Positions 33,373 to 44,575 of a DNA stretch of 64,000 nt are shown in pieces. The first letter of the stretch is position 1. Each line of letters starts with the position of its first letter. The stretch comes from Diphasiastrum complanatum (taxonomy: Eukaryota; Streptophyta; Lycopodiopsida; Lycopodiales; Lycopodiaceae). The stretch is taken from NCBI GenBank assembly GCA_029204225.1, contig CM055108.1, positions 21,399,644 through 21,463,643 of the forward strand, in the 5' to 3' direction. The position numbers and the translations under genes are program-made. Below the pieces are notes generated by a model. The model had not been told where the DNA came from. It did not search any database and saw only the letters and a list, made by a program, of their open reading frames with translations.

Positions 33373-33517
33373 ATATCTAAGGCAGGTAGCAACTGAATAT
33401 CGCACTTGTGCACAAGTAGGGATCAATGAATAAAATGGACAGCAAAGCACGCGCACAAGAGCGATATGCTATGAATTTTGAGAAAGAAAAAAGTAAAAAA
33501 TTAATCGGGTTTCGTTT

Positions 33518-34177
33518 TTGCTTGCTATTCATTCTAAGAGAGTCACCATCATGCCTAAGAACTTTCAGTTACTGATGAGAATGAGGGAGAGATTTTGCAA
33601 GTTACACATGTCTCAGTGTGTTGCTCCTAGACCTATTCCTCTAGATAGGACTGATCTTCCTACCAAGCATCCTAGGAAGCAGGCAGCCCCCAAGAGAGCC
33701 CCGAAGAAAGTAAGGAGGGTAGATACCACTGACTCTTCAAAGCCTAACCCGGATGGAGATGTAGATAATGATGCCCTAAATAAGGTTGTAAATATAGCTA
33801 CATCGATTTTGGATACTCCTGTAATTCCTGTAGATACTACTCATCCACCTCCTCCTACTCCTTCAAATCTTTATACACATATAGATTCCGATGATTATCT
33901 TAAATCTGAGAAGGACATAGCCGATGCTGTAGATAGAATTGGTACTCCATTTTGTTTTAGAATAGGGAAAATTGACTTTAGTATATATTATAGAGTTGTC
34001 GATTATTTGGATCTAAAAAATAGAAGGGCTTCTATCAGTGATCTTGTGATAGAGTCTAGGATTACACTCTTGCAATATGACATTGCAAGAGATTCATCCA
34101 ATGAATTGCTGGTGCTCAGTAGCTTTTTGCTTCAGGCCTTCAAGGAGAATAACGACACATTGTCACAATGTGACTAG
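33518..34177 (+). CDS. Open reading frame of unknown function (possible transposon ORF3)
   Basis: A 219-residue uninterrupted frame. The start is either MLAIHSKRVT at 33518 or, more likely, MPKNFQLLMRMRERF at 33551, which follows an AT-rich leader. The N-terminal third is strongly basic with a nuclear-localisation-like KHPRKQAAPKRAPKKVRR. A proline/threonine linker (DTTHPPPPTPSN) follows, then a folded-looking C-terminal part (ADAVDRIGTPFCFRIGKIDF, RRASISDLVIESRITLLQYD). No family recognised; DNA binding is only an inference from the basic region. Divergent from the gene at 31126-32637. Removing the solo LTR leaves only about 260 bp between the two start codons, compatible with a shared bidirectional promoter. 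Confidence 0.55.
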   Translation: MLAIHSKRVTIMPKNFQLLMRMRERFCKLHMSQCVAPRPIPLDRTDLPTKHPRKQAAPKRAPKKVRRVDTTDSSKPNPDGDVDNDALNKVVNIATSILDTPVIPVDTTHPPPPTPSNLYTHIDSDDYLKSEKDIADAVDRIGTPFCFRIGKIDFSIYYRVVDYLDLKNRRASISDLVIESRITLLQYDIARDSSNELLVLSSFLLQAFKENNDTLSQCD

Positions 34178-34264
34178 TGGATTCACACCAACAACAAAAT
34201 ACATGGTCGTACCTTATCATACCAAGTAAGATATGTTAAATGCTTCTTGTTGTTTAATGCTTTA
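34178..34264 (+). other. Short spacer after the unknown ORF
   Basis: AT-rich, no feature recognised; it ends where the Ty3 LTR candidate begins. Confidence 0.3.
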
Positions 34265-35028
34265 TGTAGCGGCCTTGGTTCACCTGTCACACATAGATTC
34301 ATTCCCAAGGGAATAGTGCTTCCCTTGCAAAGTTAGCTTGCAAATCCTACTCTAACCACACCTAGATTAACCACATCTAACTATCCACCCTACTTTAACC
34401 ACAAGCATGAGAAGGAAGAATAGATTACAATGGGGGAGGTGTTTACATCCTATCCTCTCTACTCTCTTAGAAATCATTAACAACATGCAAGTAGAGAGAA
34501 GAAGCAAATGGAAAAACGTGAGAGAGAGAGAGAGAGGGGAGGAAGCAAGGACGTTCAAATCTCATTTGGGCATAATCTCCTCCTCCTATTGAACATGGAA
34601 ATATGGTACAAAGGGTGCCTTTTTATGGATAGGGAAGGCCCTTACCCCTTTCTCCTATTGGTTAATTACAATGGCAAGGATCCTAATCCAAGCCTCCTAA
34701 ACTAATAGAAAATGAATCTAATGGTTCCTTAAGAAAGCACAAGGGCACTCACATGATTCATGTCAGTTCTAATTTGGGCCCGTTTAGCTTTTTTATTAAC
34801 AACTTGACTTAGGGCCTCTAATGTCATTTTAGAGTTTTAGGCCCCTAGTCACTTATTCCTAATTCTACAAGTTCTTCAAAACCAAATTGCCTGCTCATTG
34901 GGTTGGGCTTATACACGCAGGAAGCCAGTGCCCTCGCACTTATTGCTCTACATGTATAGTGTACTGTGGTGGGGCCCACTAAGTGCCCAGCAGTATCCTC
35001 TACCTAAATAGGTGACGGTCCCACGACA
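34265..35028 (-). repeat. Probable 3' LTR of the minus-strand Ty3 element
   Basis: The inner edge on the minus strand is TGTCGTGGGACCGTCACC, directly after the polypurine tract CACAGGGAGG (35029-35038). A TATA-like CCATAAAAAGGCACC lies near 34625 on the minus strand. The outer end is placed at the TG at 34265 by inspection only. No matching second LTR was found beyond 39.5 kb, although a loosely similar stretch (ttcccaagggagtaatgctt) occurs near 41192. Confidence 0.45.
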
Positions 35029-35115
35029 CCTCCCTGTGCTTGTTGTGGAAGAAGGTTGTCGACACGTTTATTGCGGATGATGGAGTGCGTCAGGAAAAGC
35101 ATGGATAAAGATTGC

Positions 35116-36480
35116 TTACGTAAAACCTGAGGCTTTATTTGATGATGAGGAGCCTATCCTAAGCTCTTCAAGAAGTGTTTGGAAAGGCTGGTGGCGACCA
35201 ATACTTGTGTAACCGGTTACCATTGATGGGCGTAGCAAACGGTGTCCCATCCATTGTTTCCAAGTGTCGATGATGCAATAAGGGCCTTCACCAGTGAACT
35301 TTAGCTTTCCTTTGATCGCCTTTGTCTTGTACATGAGACCAAATCTCCTTTTTGAAGATCTTTCTTGTGAAGATGACGATCATGCCCAGCCTTGCGACAT
35401 GCTTTCTCTGCAGCAAGAGCATGGACTGCTAACAAGCGTGTTTTGCACGACTTGTGTAGTGCTTTGTGATGAAGGTGGAGTGATCTTGTATCATCTAATA
35501 GTTGCACTGTGGCAATGCGAAGAGATGGAACGAGAAATTCCACCGGCATGACTACATCTTGGTCATACACCAGTTGGAATGGAGTTTGCTCGATGTTGCC
35601 TTTGTATGCAGTTTTGAAAGCCCACAGAGCAGCGTGTAGCTTGTGCTCCCGATCTGATTTGCTTGCTTCTACTGTCTTTGTCAAAATGCTGCACATAATC
35701 TTATTAGAAGATTCGGCTTGGCCATTGCCTCTTGGGTAGTAAGGCGTGCGGAAATGGTGGATCACAAAGAACTTTTCTAATAAGACCTTGATGGTCTCGT
35801 TGACAAAGTGAGTTCCTCGATCGCTAACTATCTCCACTGGGCATCCGAAGCGTACAATGATATTTTCGTAAAGGAACTTTGCGGTGGACCTAGCATCTGC
35901 TATGTGCACTGCTTTGGCTTCAACCCACTTTGTGATATAATCTATAGCCACGATAATATATCGGGCTTGGGTACTGCGAGCTATTGGGTGAATAGGGCCG
36001 ATGTAATCAAGTCCCCACTTCTCAAATGGTGCTTGAGCCAATACAGGATGTAACGGCTCATAAATGCCTTCGTTGGACTACGCGCTCTCTGACATACATC
36101 ACATTGCTTGATATATACCTCAGTATCCTTGTGCATTGTTGGCCACCAACAGCCAGATTGTAGAATCTTGCGTACTATTACATTTGCTGCGAAGTGTTCG
36201 CCTCCCATTGCTTCATGCGAGAGAGACATGATCTAACTTGTCTCATGGGGCAGGATACAACGACGAATGATATTATCCGCCTCTCTTCAATATAGTTGGC
36301 CGGCAATCAACTGATATGGACGAGCTTTAAGTACAAGCTTTTGTTGTTTCGCCTTGGATAGTGACCGATCTGGTTGGCCGTTCATCAAATACTCAACTAG
36401 GTCTGCGGCCCAATTGGGTACAGCATCCACGTAAAATAAAACAGCATCCGGTAACTCATCATCAATTCGTGCACGCAAAG
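35116..36480 (-). pseudogene. Ty3/gypsy integrase
   Basis: Reading down the minus strand: a pre-integrase stretch (PNWAADLVEYLMNGQ, 36478-36287), the HHCC zinc-finger region (GGEHFAANVIVRKILQSGCW, KQCDVCQRAR), and the catalytic core (36041-35301) with GLDYIGPI, IVSDRGTHF and NGQAESSNK supplying the D-D-E residues. A C-terminal tail with GDLV and, in a shifted frame, KGKLKFTGEGPYCI (35334-35116) follows. A stop near 36232 and several frameshifts break it. The order after RT is that of Ty3 elements. Confidence 0.85.
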
Positions 36481-36968
36481 GTCATCGAGGAAGATCTCTA
36501 GGAATTTTTGTAAATAGTCTTTGAATGCCTTTTGCATGACACGCTGAAAAGAGCTAGGGGCATTACAAAGACCGAATGGCATGACCTTGTAGGCATATGT
36601 ACCCCATTCAGTAGCAAATGCAGTCTTGTGTGATCCTTCGGTGCAATCTTCACTTGGTTGTAGCCACTGAAGCCATCCAAAAAACTGTAGGCTTCCGCTC
36701 CAGCTACTCGATCCAAGACGCTTTCTGTGAACGGTAAGGGAAAGTGATCCTTCCGTGTCACAGCGTTAAGTGCCTTCAGATTGACACAAATCCGCATTTT
36801 GCCATTCTTCTTGGGAACAATGACTATGGGTGACACCCATTCTGTGTGCTCGATTTCATAAATGAAATCGGCATCGAGCAACTTCTGCAACTCTTGCTTG
36901 ATTAGCTTGGTGTAGTTCGGGTTGCAGCGGTAATATTGGCTCACCTTTGACGTTGCTCCTTCGACCAA
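36480..36968 (-). pseudogene. Ty3/gypsy reverse transcriptase, C-terminally deleted
   Basis: The minus strand gives QELQKLLDADFIYEIEHTEW, VPKKNGKMRICVNLKALN, SFLDGFSGYNQVKIAPKDHT and, after a frameshift, AYKVMPFGLCNAPSSFQRVM then FLEIFLDDLCV, a worn YxDD motif. Immediately after this motif (near 36480) the frame continues with the pre-integrase linker. The thumb/connection part of RT and all of RNase H are therefore missing. Confidence 0.85.
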
Positions 36969-37001
36969 AGGTATGGTGTGTTGGACTACAGACGATGGAA
37001 T

Positions 37002-37793
37002 TCATTTTAAATCTTTGTAAGACCACGTAAAGCAGTCTTTATACTCCATCAGTAACTTCTGCAGTTGGGTGAATTGTGAGGGCGTGAGTTGTGCTCCCAC
37101 ATGAACAATTTTGTCTTCATCTCCTGGCTCTGCTAGATTCATCGGTTGAGTGTGAGCCGGTCCCTCATAGATTTGTTCTTCTTTTTTCTGATTTGCATCA
37201 AGTTCCCGTTGCGCTTTTGGCATCATGATCACCACGTCGTCCAAGGTATAACTCTTGAAGTTTTCTGGCACATCATGGACTGGTGCCTTACTCGTTTCTT
37301 CCTTCAAAAGGTTGATCTTAGCACGATTGGTGAGTGATATCTTGTGCATTGCTTCTGACATTCCTGAAGCTGATGTTGAAGCTTGGTCAGATGACCCTTG
37401 AGCATGCGATTCAACAACTTTCTTTTTGCCTTGTATATTGTTTTTGGTTGTTGCTGCTTCCTTGCTCGTTATCTTCTGATGAGGTTCTTTAACATTCGCC
37501 ACATGGTTCCGAATGTCTTCATCCACTGTTGCTATAGCCTGCTTGATAGGAAGAGTTATATTGTGTTGCTCACTCTCCCAAGCCGCTCCCACGTTCAGAA
37601 CACTATTGGCTTCTTCAAAATCAGTGCAGAATAATGGTTCTTTGGAAGGTATGTCTGATTCAATGTTCAACCAATCTGACAAGACACCATTTGCTTGAGG
37701 TGCAAGTCGAAGGAACTCTCCAATAGAGATATTCATTCTGCTGGATAAGATGCTCGTCAGTAGTTCCGTCCTTGGAGCTTCAGGTTCTGCCAT
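37002..37793 (-). pseudogene. Ty3 element linker region between gag and RT
   Basis: A 263-residue uninterrupted frame beginning MAEPEAPRTELLTSILSSRM. It contains FLRLAPQANGVLSDWLNIES and an alanine/serine-rich middle, and ends with TPSQFTQLQKLLMEYKDCFT followed by WSYKDLK, the block that normally precedes Ty3 RT. The expected aspartic protease D-T/S-G motif is not seen in it, so the protease seems lost or lies in the broken stretch before it. Confidence 0.6.
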
Positions 37794-37820
37794 ATGGAAT
37801 GGTTCTTCCCGATGGTATAG

Positions 37821-39514
37821 TCACACGTTCACATCTATTCTGTGTGGTGAACCTTGCAGTGCGTTCGCATGTTGATCTCTTTCTGGTGTAGTGTCTTGAG
37901 GAGCTGTCGGTTGATGTACAGCTTGAGTAGCGTCCTCCGCTTGTGCTTCTTGTATCCAATGCTTGATCTTCTGATATCGTCTTTTTTCATTCTTCACATT
38001 CGGATAAGGTAATCTCACTCCTCCTAATGTTGAAGGTTGGTCAGCTGGCACTGATATAGAGTGTGGTGATGATGGAGCTACCTCCTCGCACTTTTGTGCT
38101 CGCGTAATAGCTAACACTGAAACATTACAATAGGGAGGTCTCCTTGATATAGTTGAGTGTGGAGTTGTGCTTGGGCCTGCCGATTGAACTGCAATCCAAT
38201 TCAATGGTGCACTGGTGCTGGCACTCAATGGACAATTTTTGTAGCAATGTCCATATCCGCACTCACGACAGAAGGGCGCATAAATTTCTTTGTTTGGACA
38301 TTCTGCAATCCTATGTCCTTCTCCACATCCATAACATTCATATAATCTGCCCCCTTGGCGTTGTGGTTGTGCAGCGGTTGTGGCATAATACTCATTAATA
38401 GCAGGATCGATGAATGGTTCATCAGGTCCATACCATTGTTTCCAAGCCTTGGTGCTGCATTAGGTGCTCCTTGATGGTAAGCATAAGAGGTCTGGAATTG
38501 AGTTCTCTTTTGCTGTATGATCCGTGGGTTGTAGGGGCAATACGCAGTGTCGTGCGAGGACGCATTGCACAGATGACAATATCTGTGCGTCAGCTTTAAA
38601 TTCTACTTCAGTACCAGACACTCATTGGAAGTGTGATTTTGGGTACAAATGGGACACCAAACATTGTCCCGTCGAGGATACTGCTGCTGATAAGGATCTG
38701 GTTGTGGTGCTGTATTATTTTGAAGAGCCTTAAGTTTTTGGTCAAATTGGACTGTGAGCTGCTCCATCTGTTGCTTGTGTAACTTCATGATCTGTTCCAT
38801 CATCGATTCATTGGACAAGCTTGTAGAGACTGAGGTTGATGCAATTGAAGGAGTTGAAGCATGAAGAGATGTAGTTCCTGGTGTAGAATCATCATCTGAT
38901 CCTTCATCTTCTTCTCTCATTGCATCTTCCATAGCTTCGTGCAATGTGGCATATTGCTCCTGTTTGAAGCTTCTAGGTAGTCCCGCTAGGAACCACATAA
39001 TGCCCGCATGATCAGGAGTAAGCTCTGCATTACACTCGGATCTCAGGTGTTTGATCCGTTCGATGTAGTCTCTGACCCTTTCTCTTTGTGCCATCTTGAT
39101 TTTGCTAAGCAAGAGGAACGGGTCTTCAATAAACTTTCGCGGCTTAAATCTGGTGATTAAAGCTGCTTTTACCACTTTCCAGTCTGTTCATTCTTGTGTC
39201 GTCTGATTGAAAAACCAATCTAAAGCTGCTCCTGTCAGGGACATTGGAAACAGCTTCAGTTTTTTTACCAAGGTGGTTTCACCATAGATCTCGCATGCTT
39301 GCCCGTAGATCTGCAAGAATCTGATAGGATCTGTGGATCCATCAAATTTGGGCAATTCCAATCTGGGAGATTTTCTGATTTCTTGTAAAGGTACCGCTGG
39401 CATAGGAATATTTTGATCCATTGGATTTGGCTGATTTGGTCGGATCTCTTCCGTTGCTGCTTGATTTAGCTCTGAATTCTCTGTAGGTAGTATTCTACCA
39501 GATCTCAATCTCAT
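37821..39514 (-). pseudogene. Ty3/gypsy gag with two zinc knuckles
   Basis: The minus-strand start MRLRSGRILPTENSE (39514) is followed by RLELPKFDGSTDPIRFLQIY and GAALDWFF, a gag capsid start. An in-frame TGA at 39186-39188, where Trp or Arg would be expected, is followed in the same frame by ALITRFKPRKFIEDPF and RDYIERIKHLRSECN. After a broken linker, 38400-38225 contains CYGCGEGHRIAECP and CRECGYGHCYKNC, two CCHC-like knuckles with a 3-residue spacer before His. A Pro/Ser-rich tail ends at 37821. Confidence 0.82.
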
Positions 39515-42500
39515 TCACTGTGCAGATTTGATACACTTGTATGTCTACAATTTGAGCTTTTGTCTTTTTACAAGTAGTGCAATAGTCACATTGACTAATT
39601 AACATATAACCTTTTTACCTTTCTAATCACAATGCAAGAGGGTGTATGGCAAACTACATGACAATCATGAACAAGAGATTGTACATGACCATAGCATGAA
39701 TGGAAAATTCTACGAACAAATAGAGGCAAGAATTACAAAAAAGAAAGAGAAAATGTTTATAATGTCAATGATGAATAAACACACCTAAAGTGAATACAGA
39801 TCAATTCTACAAGTGTTTATGTGGAAAAATGAAATTCAAATGAAGGTGACATCTAAGCAATAAACTTGATTAGAAGTTGACATCAGCTAACAAATTTACA
39901 AAGGTATCCTCATACATAAAAAACCAAAATAAATCCAAGTCATTGTCAATCAATCATCAACATAAGCTTTAGTCCACTACAATGGCAACAATGGTGGCAT
40001 AGTGCCTTTCTACCACATTAATAGTCGCACTACATTTCAAATTTATTATATAAGCAATTTAGTTTGTTGAGGCTTAGTTTAGTGTAGGCTTTCCAAAGTT
40101 TTTTATATACAAGTAGTTTCTTATTTCAAATCGAAGATCTAAAGACTACATTTCAAATAAATTAGGAGGTTTTATATAACTATAACCTTGACAACATCAA
40201 TTTTATGTAGTATGACCAATTCCTTTTAGATCTAGCTTCATGCAAAGCCCACTAGCTCCATGAAGCAAGGTGCATCTATATCAAATGGTATTCTATGCAT
40301 GAGCAAGTTTGTGAAGACAAAGCTGGATTCAAACGTCTCATTTCACAATTGTAGTCCCACATTCTCCTATGGAATGTAACCCAGAAAATCTACTCTAAGC
40401 TCTACAACAAAGTTTTGTGATTGTTGCTACCCAAAACTAAAACACTTAGTCAATTACTGTGAGCATGAATATTGCAACCTCCAATTGACTTTCAAGTGCA
40501 TCCTCATTCTCTTTAAGAAGTGTCATCTAGAACGAGCAAGTACATTTGAAAATTATAAGTCTATAATAAAGTTGCTCCATTCAAGACTACTTCATGATGA
40601 TGTTTAAAAGGATTTTTAAAAAACACAATGAAGAATGTTTGTAAAAACACACAAAGGCCACCTTTGAAGTTAATTCAAATAGTCATTCACCATTTGTTTA
40701 TATTATGCTAACTCTTTACTCACACATGTCAGCTAAAAAATATGAAGGCTCAATTAGAAACAATTAGGATGACATATTATCAACTTGTTTTGTTTTTTTT
40801 TTAATCTTATATATTATAGTTATAGCTAGTTGTTGCTCCTTACTACCGAGTGAACCAATATCTCAATCTTTATTTTGTTAGGTTAGTTGTATCCTTTGAT
40901 ATATAATGTAGGTAAAAAAGATTCAGTCTTATGATTCACAAAAAGAAAAATTCAAAGTTAAAGACAACAATCTATTAGCTCATATTGAGAAAAAATTTAG
41001 CTTTTGTGGTGATATTTTTTAATAATTGGGAAAGACTATCAAGATAATTGTTGCAATAATCAATTCTAAGCCAACCAAGCTAAGCTAGTAGATTGTAGGG
41101 GATTTTCCTCACTTAACCTTCAAATCATATTTTCTACATCCAATCAATGAGAATGCAAATAGGTTAGAAAAGTACTTCTTTGTGACATAGTTCGTTCCCA
41201 AGGGAGTAATGCTTTTTTCCAAAATATTCTGCAAGCTTTCAATAAAACCCTAACCACTAACAAGCATTAACACTAAATTATTCACAATTCAAGCTTAGTT
41301 TTTCATCTCTCTCTTTTCTCTCATAAAGACGACAACAATAGCAAAATTCAACAAATGCCAAATATGATAAACATGAGAAATGAAGGAGAAGGAGAATCAA
41401 AGACACTCAACGTCAAAATGGTGGACTCACCACCTTTCTTTGATTGAACATAAAAAATGATATACATTATGCCACTATTTATAGTGGAGAGTGAGGCATT
41501 TGGCCCTATTGGCTATTGGCCAATTTCTACTTCCCTACACATTTGAAATTTCGAAATAGGTGGGAAACAGCTTCATTTATCGAACTTGGCTTTTATGACT
41601 CTAATTGATTTAATTTTGAGAATGGCCTTAAGATCACTTTTGTTTCTAAAGTTTTAATGAATGAAATATTGACGTGCACTTATTCTTGTATCTAATTTGT
41701 GCTACGAAATGGTCCATGTGCGATAAGGTAGATAGTCACAATTGGTTGTCAACATGAACATTATGCCATAAGATTTCATGTTTAGGCGTCAAAATCTTTC
41801 ATTGAGTGTCTACTTGACACACCTATTAATTATTGTCATCTATGAATCTAGACTAGTGCATCTTATAGTAAGATAAATCATTCATGGATATCATACAAGG
41901 TGATCTTTGAGATCACAACAAGCTTTTTATCAAAAGTCAAAACACCAATTTCTATATTTTGCTAAATAGAAAAAAAAATTATTAAATTGGAATTATTTAA
42001 AATAATAGTTTGTTGCTCAGACTATTGTTGCTTAAACTAACAATAACAACACATGCATGTCGTATTTGAGCATATGATCACTATAGTACCATTGGGCATC
42101 AATGCTAAAATCTACTCAGGACCACACCTTTCATCTACAAAAGTCAATATCCAAATTTTCAACATCAACACTGACTTTTTTCTTTTTGGAAATCAAAGCC
42201 AAATTTAAGGTTTTAGTGAGGTTTTAGCAAATTTAAGCAATTGTATATTTCAAGTATTAGCCATTTGCTTTGTAGTTGATATCTAGAAAAGACAAAGTTG
42301 AGTTTATTGTAGCAAAGCAAGCAATTGTGTGAAGGCATGTTGTATTAGACCTACGTACAATGTGTTGTATAAGGCGTCAAGCAAAGGAAAAACCTTGATA
42401 TGCACTAGAAGCCATCATTTTGCATTTTATTTAAATTTGCACAAGTCTTAGAATTTCATTGCTAGCTTCCTCGGTGCCTGCGGAAAGATTTTTTTACAAC

Positions 42501-42822
42501 CTAACACAAAGCCTATTGATTTTATTTCATAGGTTTTTTAGTAACTCATGGTCAAAAGCCTATTGGATTTATACCTAAAATGCTAAAAAAAACAATCTCT
42601 CTAGAAGGCTCAAATGTCTATACAAACCCTTTTTCATGTAGATTCCAACTTTAGATGATGTAAATAATGATATCAAAATGTGTAACTTGTCCATTTTAAT
42701 TTATATTAAAATTCAATAACAAAGTAAAATCACTTGTATGATCTTTATGGTTTAGTGATCTTTATGGTTTACTAGAGACTAGAATGGACTCCGCCTTGTT
42801 AGAACTCCTTTATGGGTCAAGC
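39515..42822. other. No recognisable gene
   Basis: 3.3 kb of AT-rich DNA without coding signal. No 5' LTR or primer site for the Ty3 element was found directly upstream of its gag. Near 41180-41560 there is LTR-like organisation (tatttatag near 41488) with weak similarity to 34280-34640. Confidence 0.4.
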
Positions 42823-43014
42823 AAAAAATGTTCTAGAGCCTAGAGCTAAACTAATTATTTGTTTACATCGGAAGCTACAAAGATTTAATTACTAATTTAT
42901 ATGAAAATAAAAACCTAAAAAATGTTCTAGGGCCTAGAGCTACACTAATTATTTTTTATATCTTAAGCTACACATATTTGATTACTAATTTATATAAAAA
43001 TAAAAACCTAGAGT
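42823..43014. repeat. Tandem duplication, unit about 94 bp
   Basis: AAAAAATGTTCTAGAGCCTA at 42823 and AAAAAATGTTCTAGGGCCTA at 42917. Both continue with gagcta(a/c)actaattat and gattactaatttatat. Confidence 0.85.
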
Positions 43015-43169
43015 TTAGTATGTATTAAGCTCATAGCCTATAAAAGACCCAAACATGTAGGTTGTCAATGTGCACACAAAATTTATTGGTAAGTAAATTA
43101 AAAATTATGTTTTTGGACAAGTTAGATTTTCATATAATAAAAGAGTTGTTGAGCTGGTGCCAGTTTGAT

Positions 43170-43249
43170 GATATTGATAACTTGATTGTGCCCATACAAG
43201 TCACAACATGATATTGATAACTTGAGTGTGCGCATACAAGTCATTACGT
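43170..43249. repeat. Tandem duplication, unit 40 bp
   Basis: GATATTGATAACTTGA occurs at 43170 and 43210; each is followed by gtgtgc(c/g)catacaagtca-type sequence. Confidence 0.85.
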
Positions 43250-43327
43250 GTTAGAGCTGACAAACATGAAAAGCAATGGAAATATGATGATATATTCACT
43301 TGCCTTGTATCTAGTTGCTCATCTAAA

Positions 43328-43455
43328 AAGCACTTCCATCACACACACACACTCCCATCACACAATACCTAGAAACTTTTTGTTGGGACAAGTGTAAAAG
43401 CACTTCGATCACACACACAATACTTAGAAACTTTTGTTGGGAAAAGTGTAATAGC
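43328..43455. repeat. Tandem duplication, unit about 65 bp, with short CA runs
   Basis: AAAGCACTTCCATCACACAC and AAAGCACTTCGATCACACAC are each followed by caatac(c/t)tagaaactttt and gttggga(c/a)aagtgtaa. Confidence 0.8.
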
Positions 43456-43459
43456 ATCA

Positions 43460-44173
43460 TCTCTCATCTCATGACCAGACCTAAACCCTTGCTCAGATTG
43501 AGTTAAACTGAATTATGGAATGCATAAAAGACACGCAAAAGCAGCTTTCGTCCCCCATTCTTAACTGGAATATTCAATAAATCTGAGCGCACGCTGTGAT
43601 TTTTTTTATAGAGTACGTCGCAAATGGACAAGAGTTATGAGTGCCAAATCATATATCTGTCGTAGGAGCTGGTAGGCCAAATGCAATACTCCGCGTAGTC
43701 GTGTATGAAGATCCCAGAGTGAGCTGGGAAAAAGTCATAAGCATCAGCATCGCAGAAAAGGATATCAATAGATCGCCTGGTTTTCCTCAAACTCTGCTGA
43801 TTGATATTTGTGGAGAATTTTCTCTGATAAGCAGCGGTATGTTTCCTGACCCAATGATTACAACCTAGTCTAGTTGCAGAAATTGCAGATTGATCGTCCT
43901 TGCAGGCCATAAGAATCAATTAAATATTGCAAGGATATATGATTTCTTTTCCAAATTCATCGGGTCAGATTATATTTAACATCACCTGCCTTTGCCCACG
44001 ATTCATGAGGTACACGAGGATACCCTTTCACTTTCTAAATCCTGTTTAGCAATAAGCAGGAAGATCGACAGTGAATGTCAGGTTGTGAGCACCAATCATA
44101 AACACGAACATTCTATCAAGTAGAATCAACATCTGATGGCAGCAGACGAACCACCTGATCATAAACTTTGAGC
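43460..44173. other. Unassigned, more balanced composition
   Basis: GC content is higher than in the neighbourhood. An open minus-strand stretch (43919-43635, with ACKDDQSAISATRLGC) and a short minus-strand stretch near 44160 (LLKVYDQVVRLLPSDVDST-stop) could be remnants of a host gene end, but no family was recognised. Confidence 0.25.
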
Positions 44174-44404
44174 AACCCAGAATGTGAAAGAATGGGTAGT
44201 CAAAACACGCAACGCAACGCCACAAAAAGATGCACTGGCTGTCTGATGCGAACCCAGAATGTGAAAGAATGGGTAGTCAAAACACGCAACGCAACGCCAC
44301 AAAAAGATGCACTGGCTGTCTGATGCGAACCCAGAATGTGAAAGAATGGGTAGTCAAAACACGCAACGCAACGCCACAAAAAGATGCACTGGCTGTCTGA
44401 TGCG
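44174..44404. repeat. Minisatellite: three 77-bp copies
   Basis: AACCCAGAATGTGAAAGAAT begins at 44174, 44251 and 44328. The three 77-bp units look identical apart from the edges. Because 77 is not a multiple of 3, each unit is read in a different frame, so the minus-strand ORF that spans them is not evidence for a repeat protein. Confidence 0.95.
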
Positions 44405-44575
44405 ATTTGTGAAAACATCAGGGCACCTACCCCTGCGACAGATGCCTTGGCCAGCGAGCTGAGATATGGAAAGGAAACACGATCGATGACTGTGAGCTTC
44501 CAACAACCGCACAAGCATCCTTTTATACTTGGACTAGATTGGCATTCATGGGTGTTGCAATTTGTTCATATGTGG

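Noticed and set aside
41180-41560. 5' LTR of the Ty3 element at 35-39.5 kb
   Set aside because: Only short words match the 34265-35028 LTR candidate, and it is 1.7 kb from the gag start with no primer site between.
43328-43455. CRISPR-like or satellite array
   Set aside because: Only two copies of a roughly 65-bp unit with CA runs; a plain tandem duplication.
44200-44514. Minus-strand ORF containing three repeats
   Set aside because: The 77-bp unit is not a multiple of three, so the peptide repeats are read in different frames; best seen as a minisatellite.
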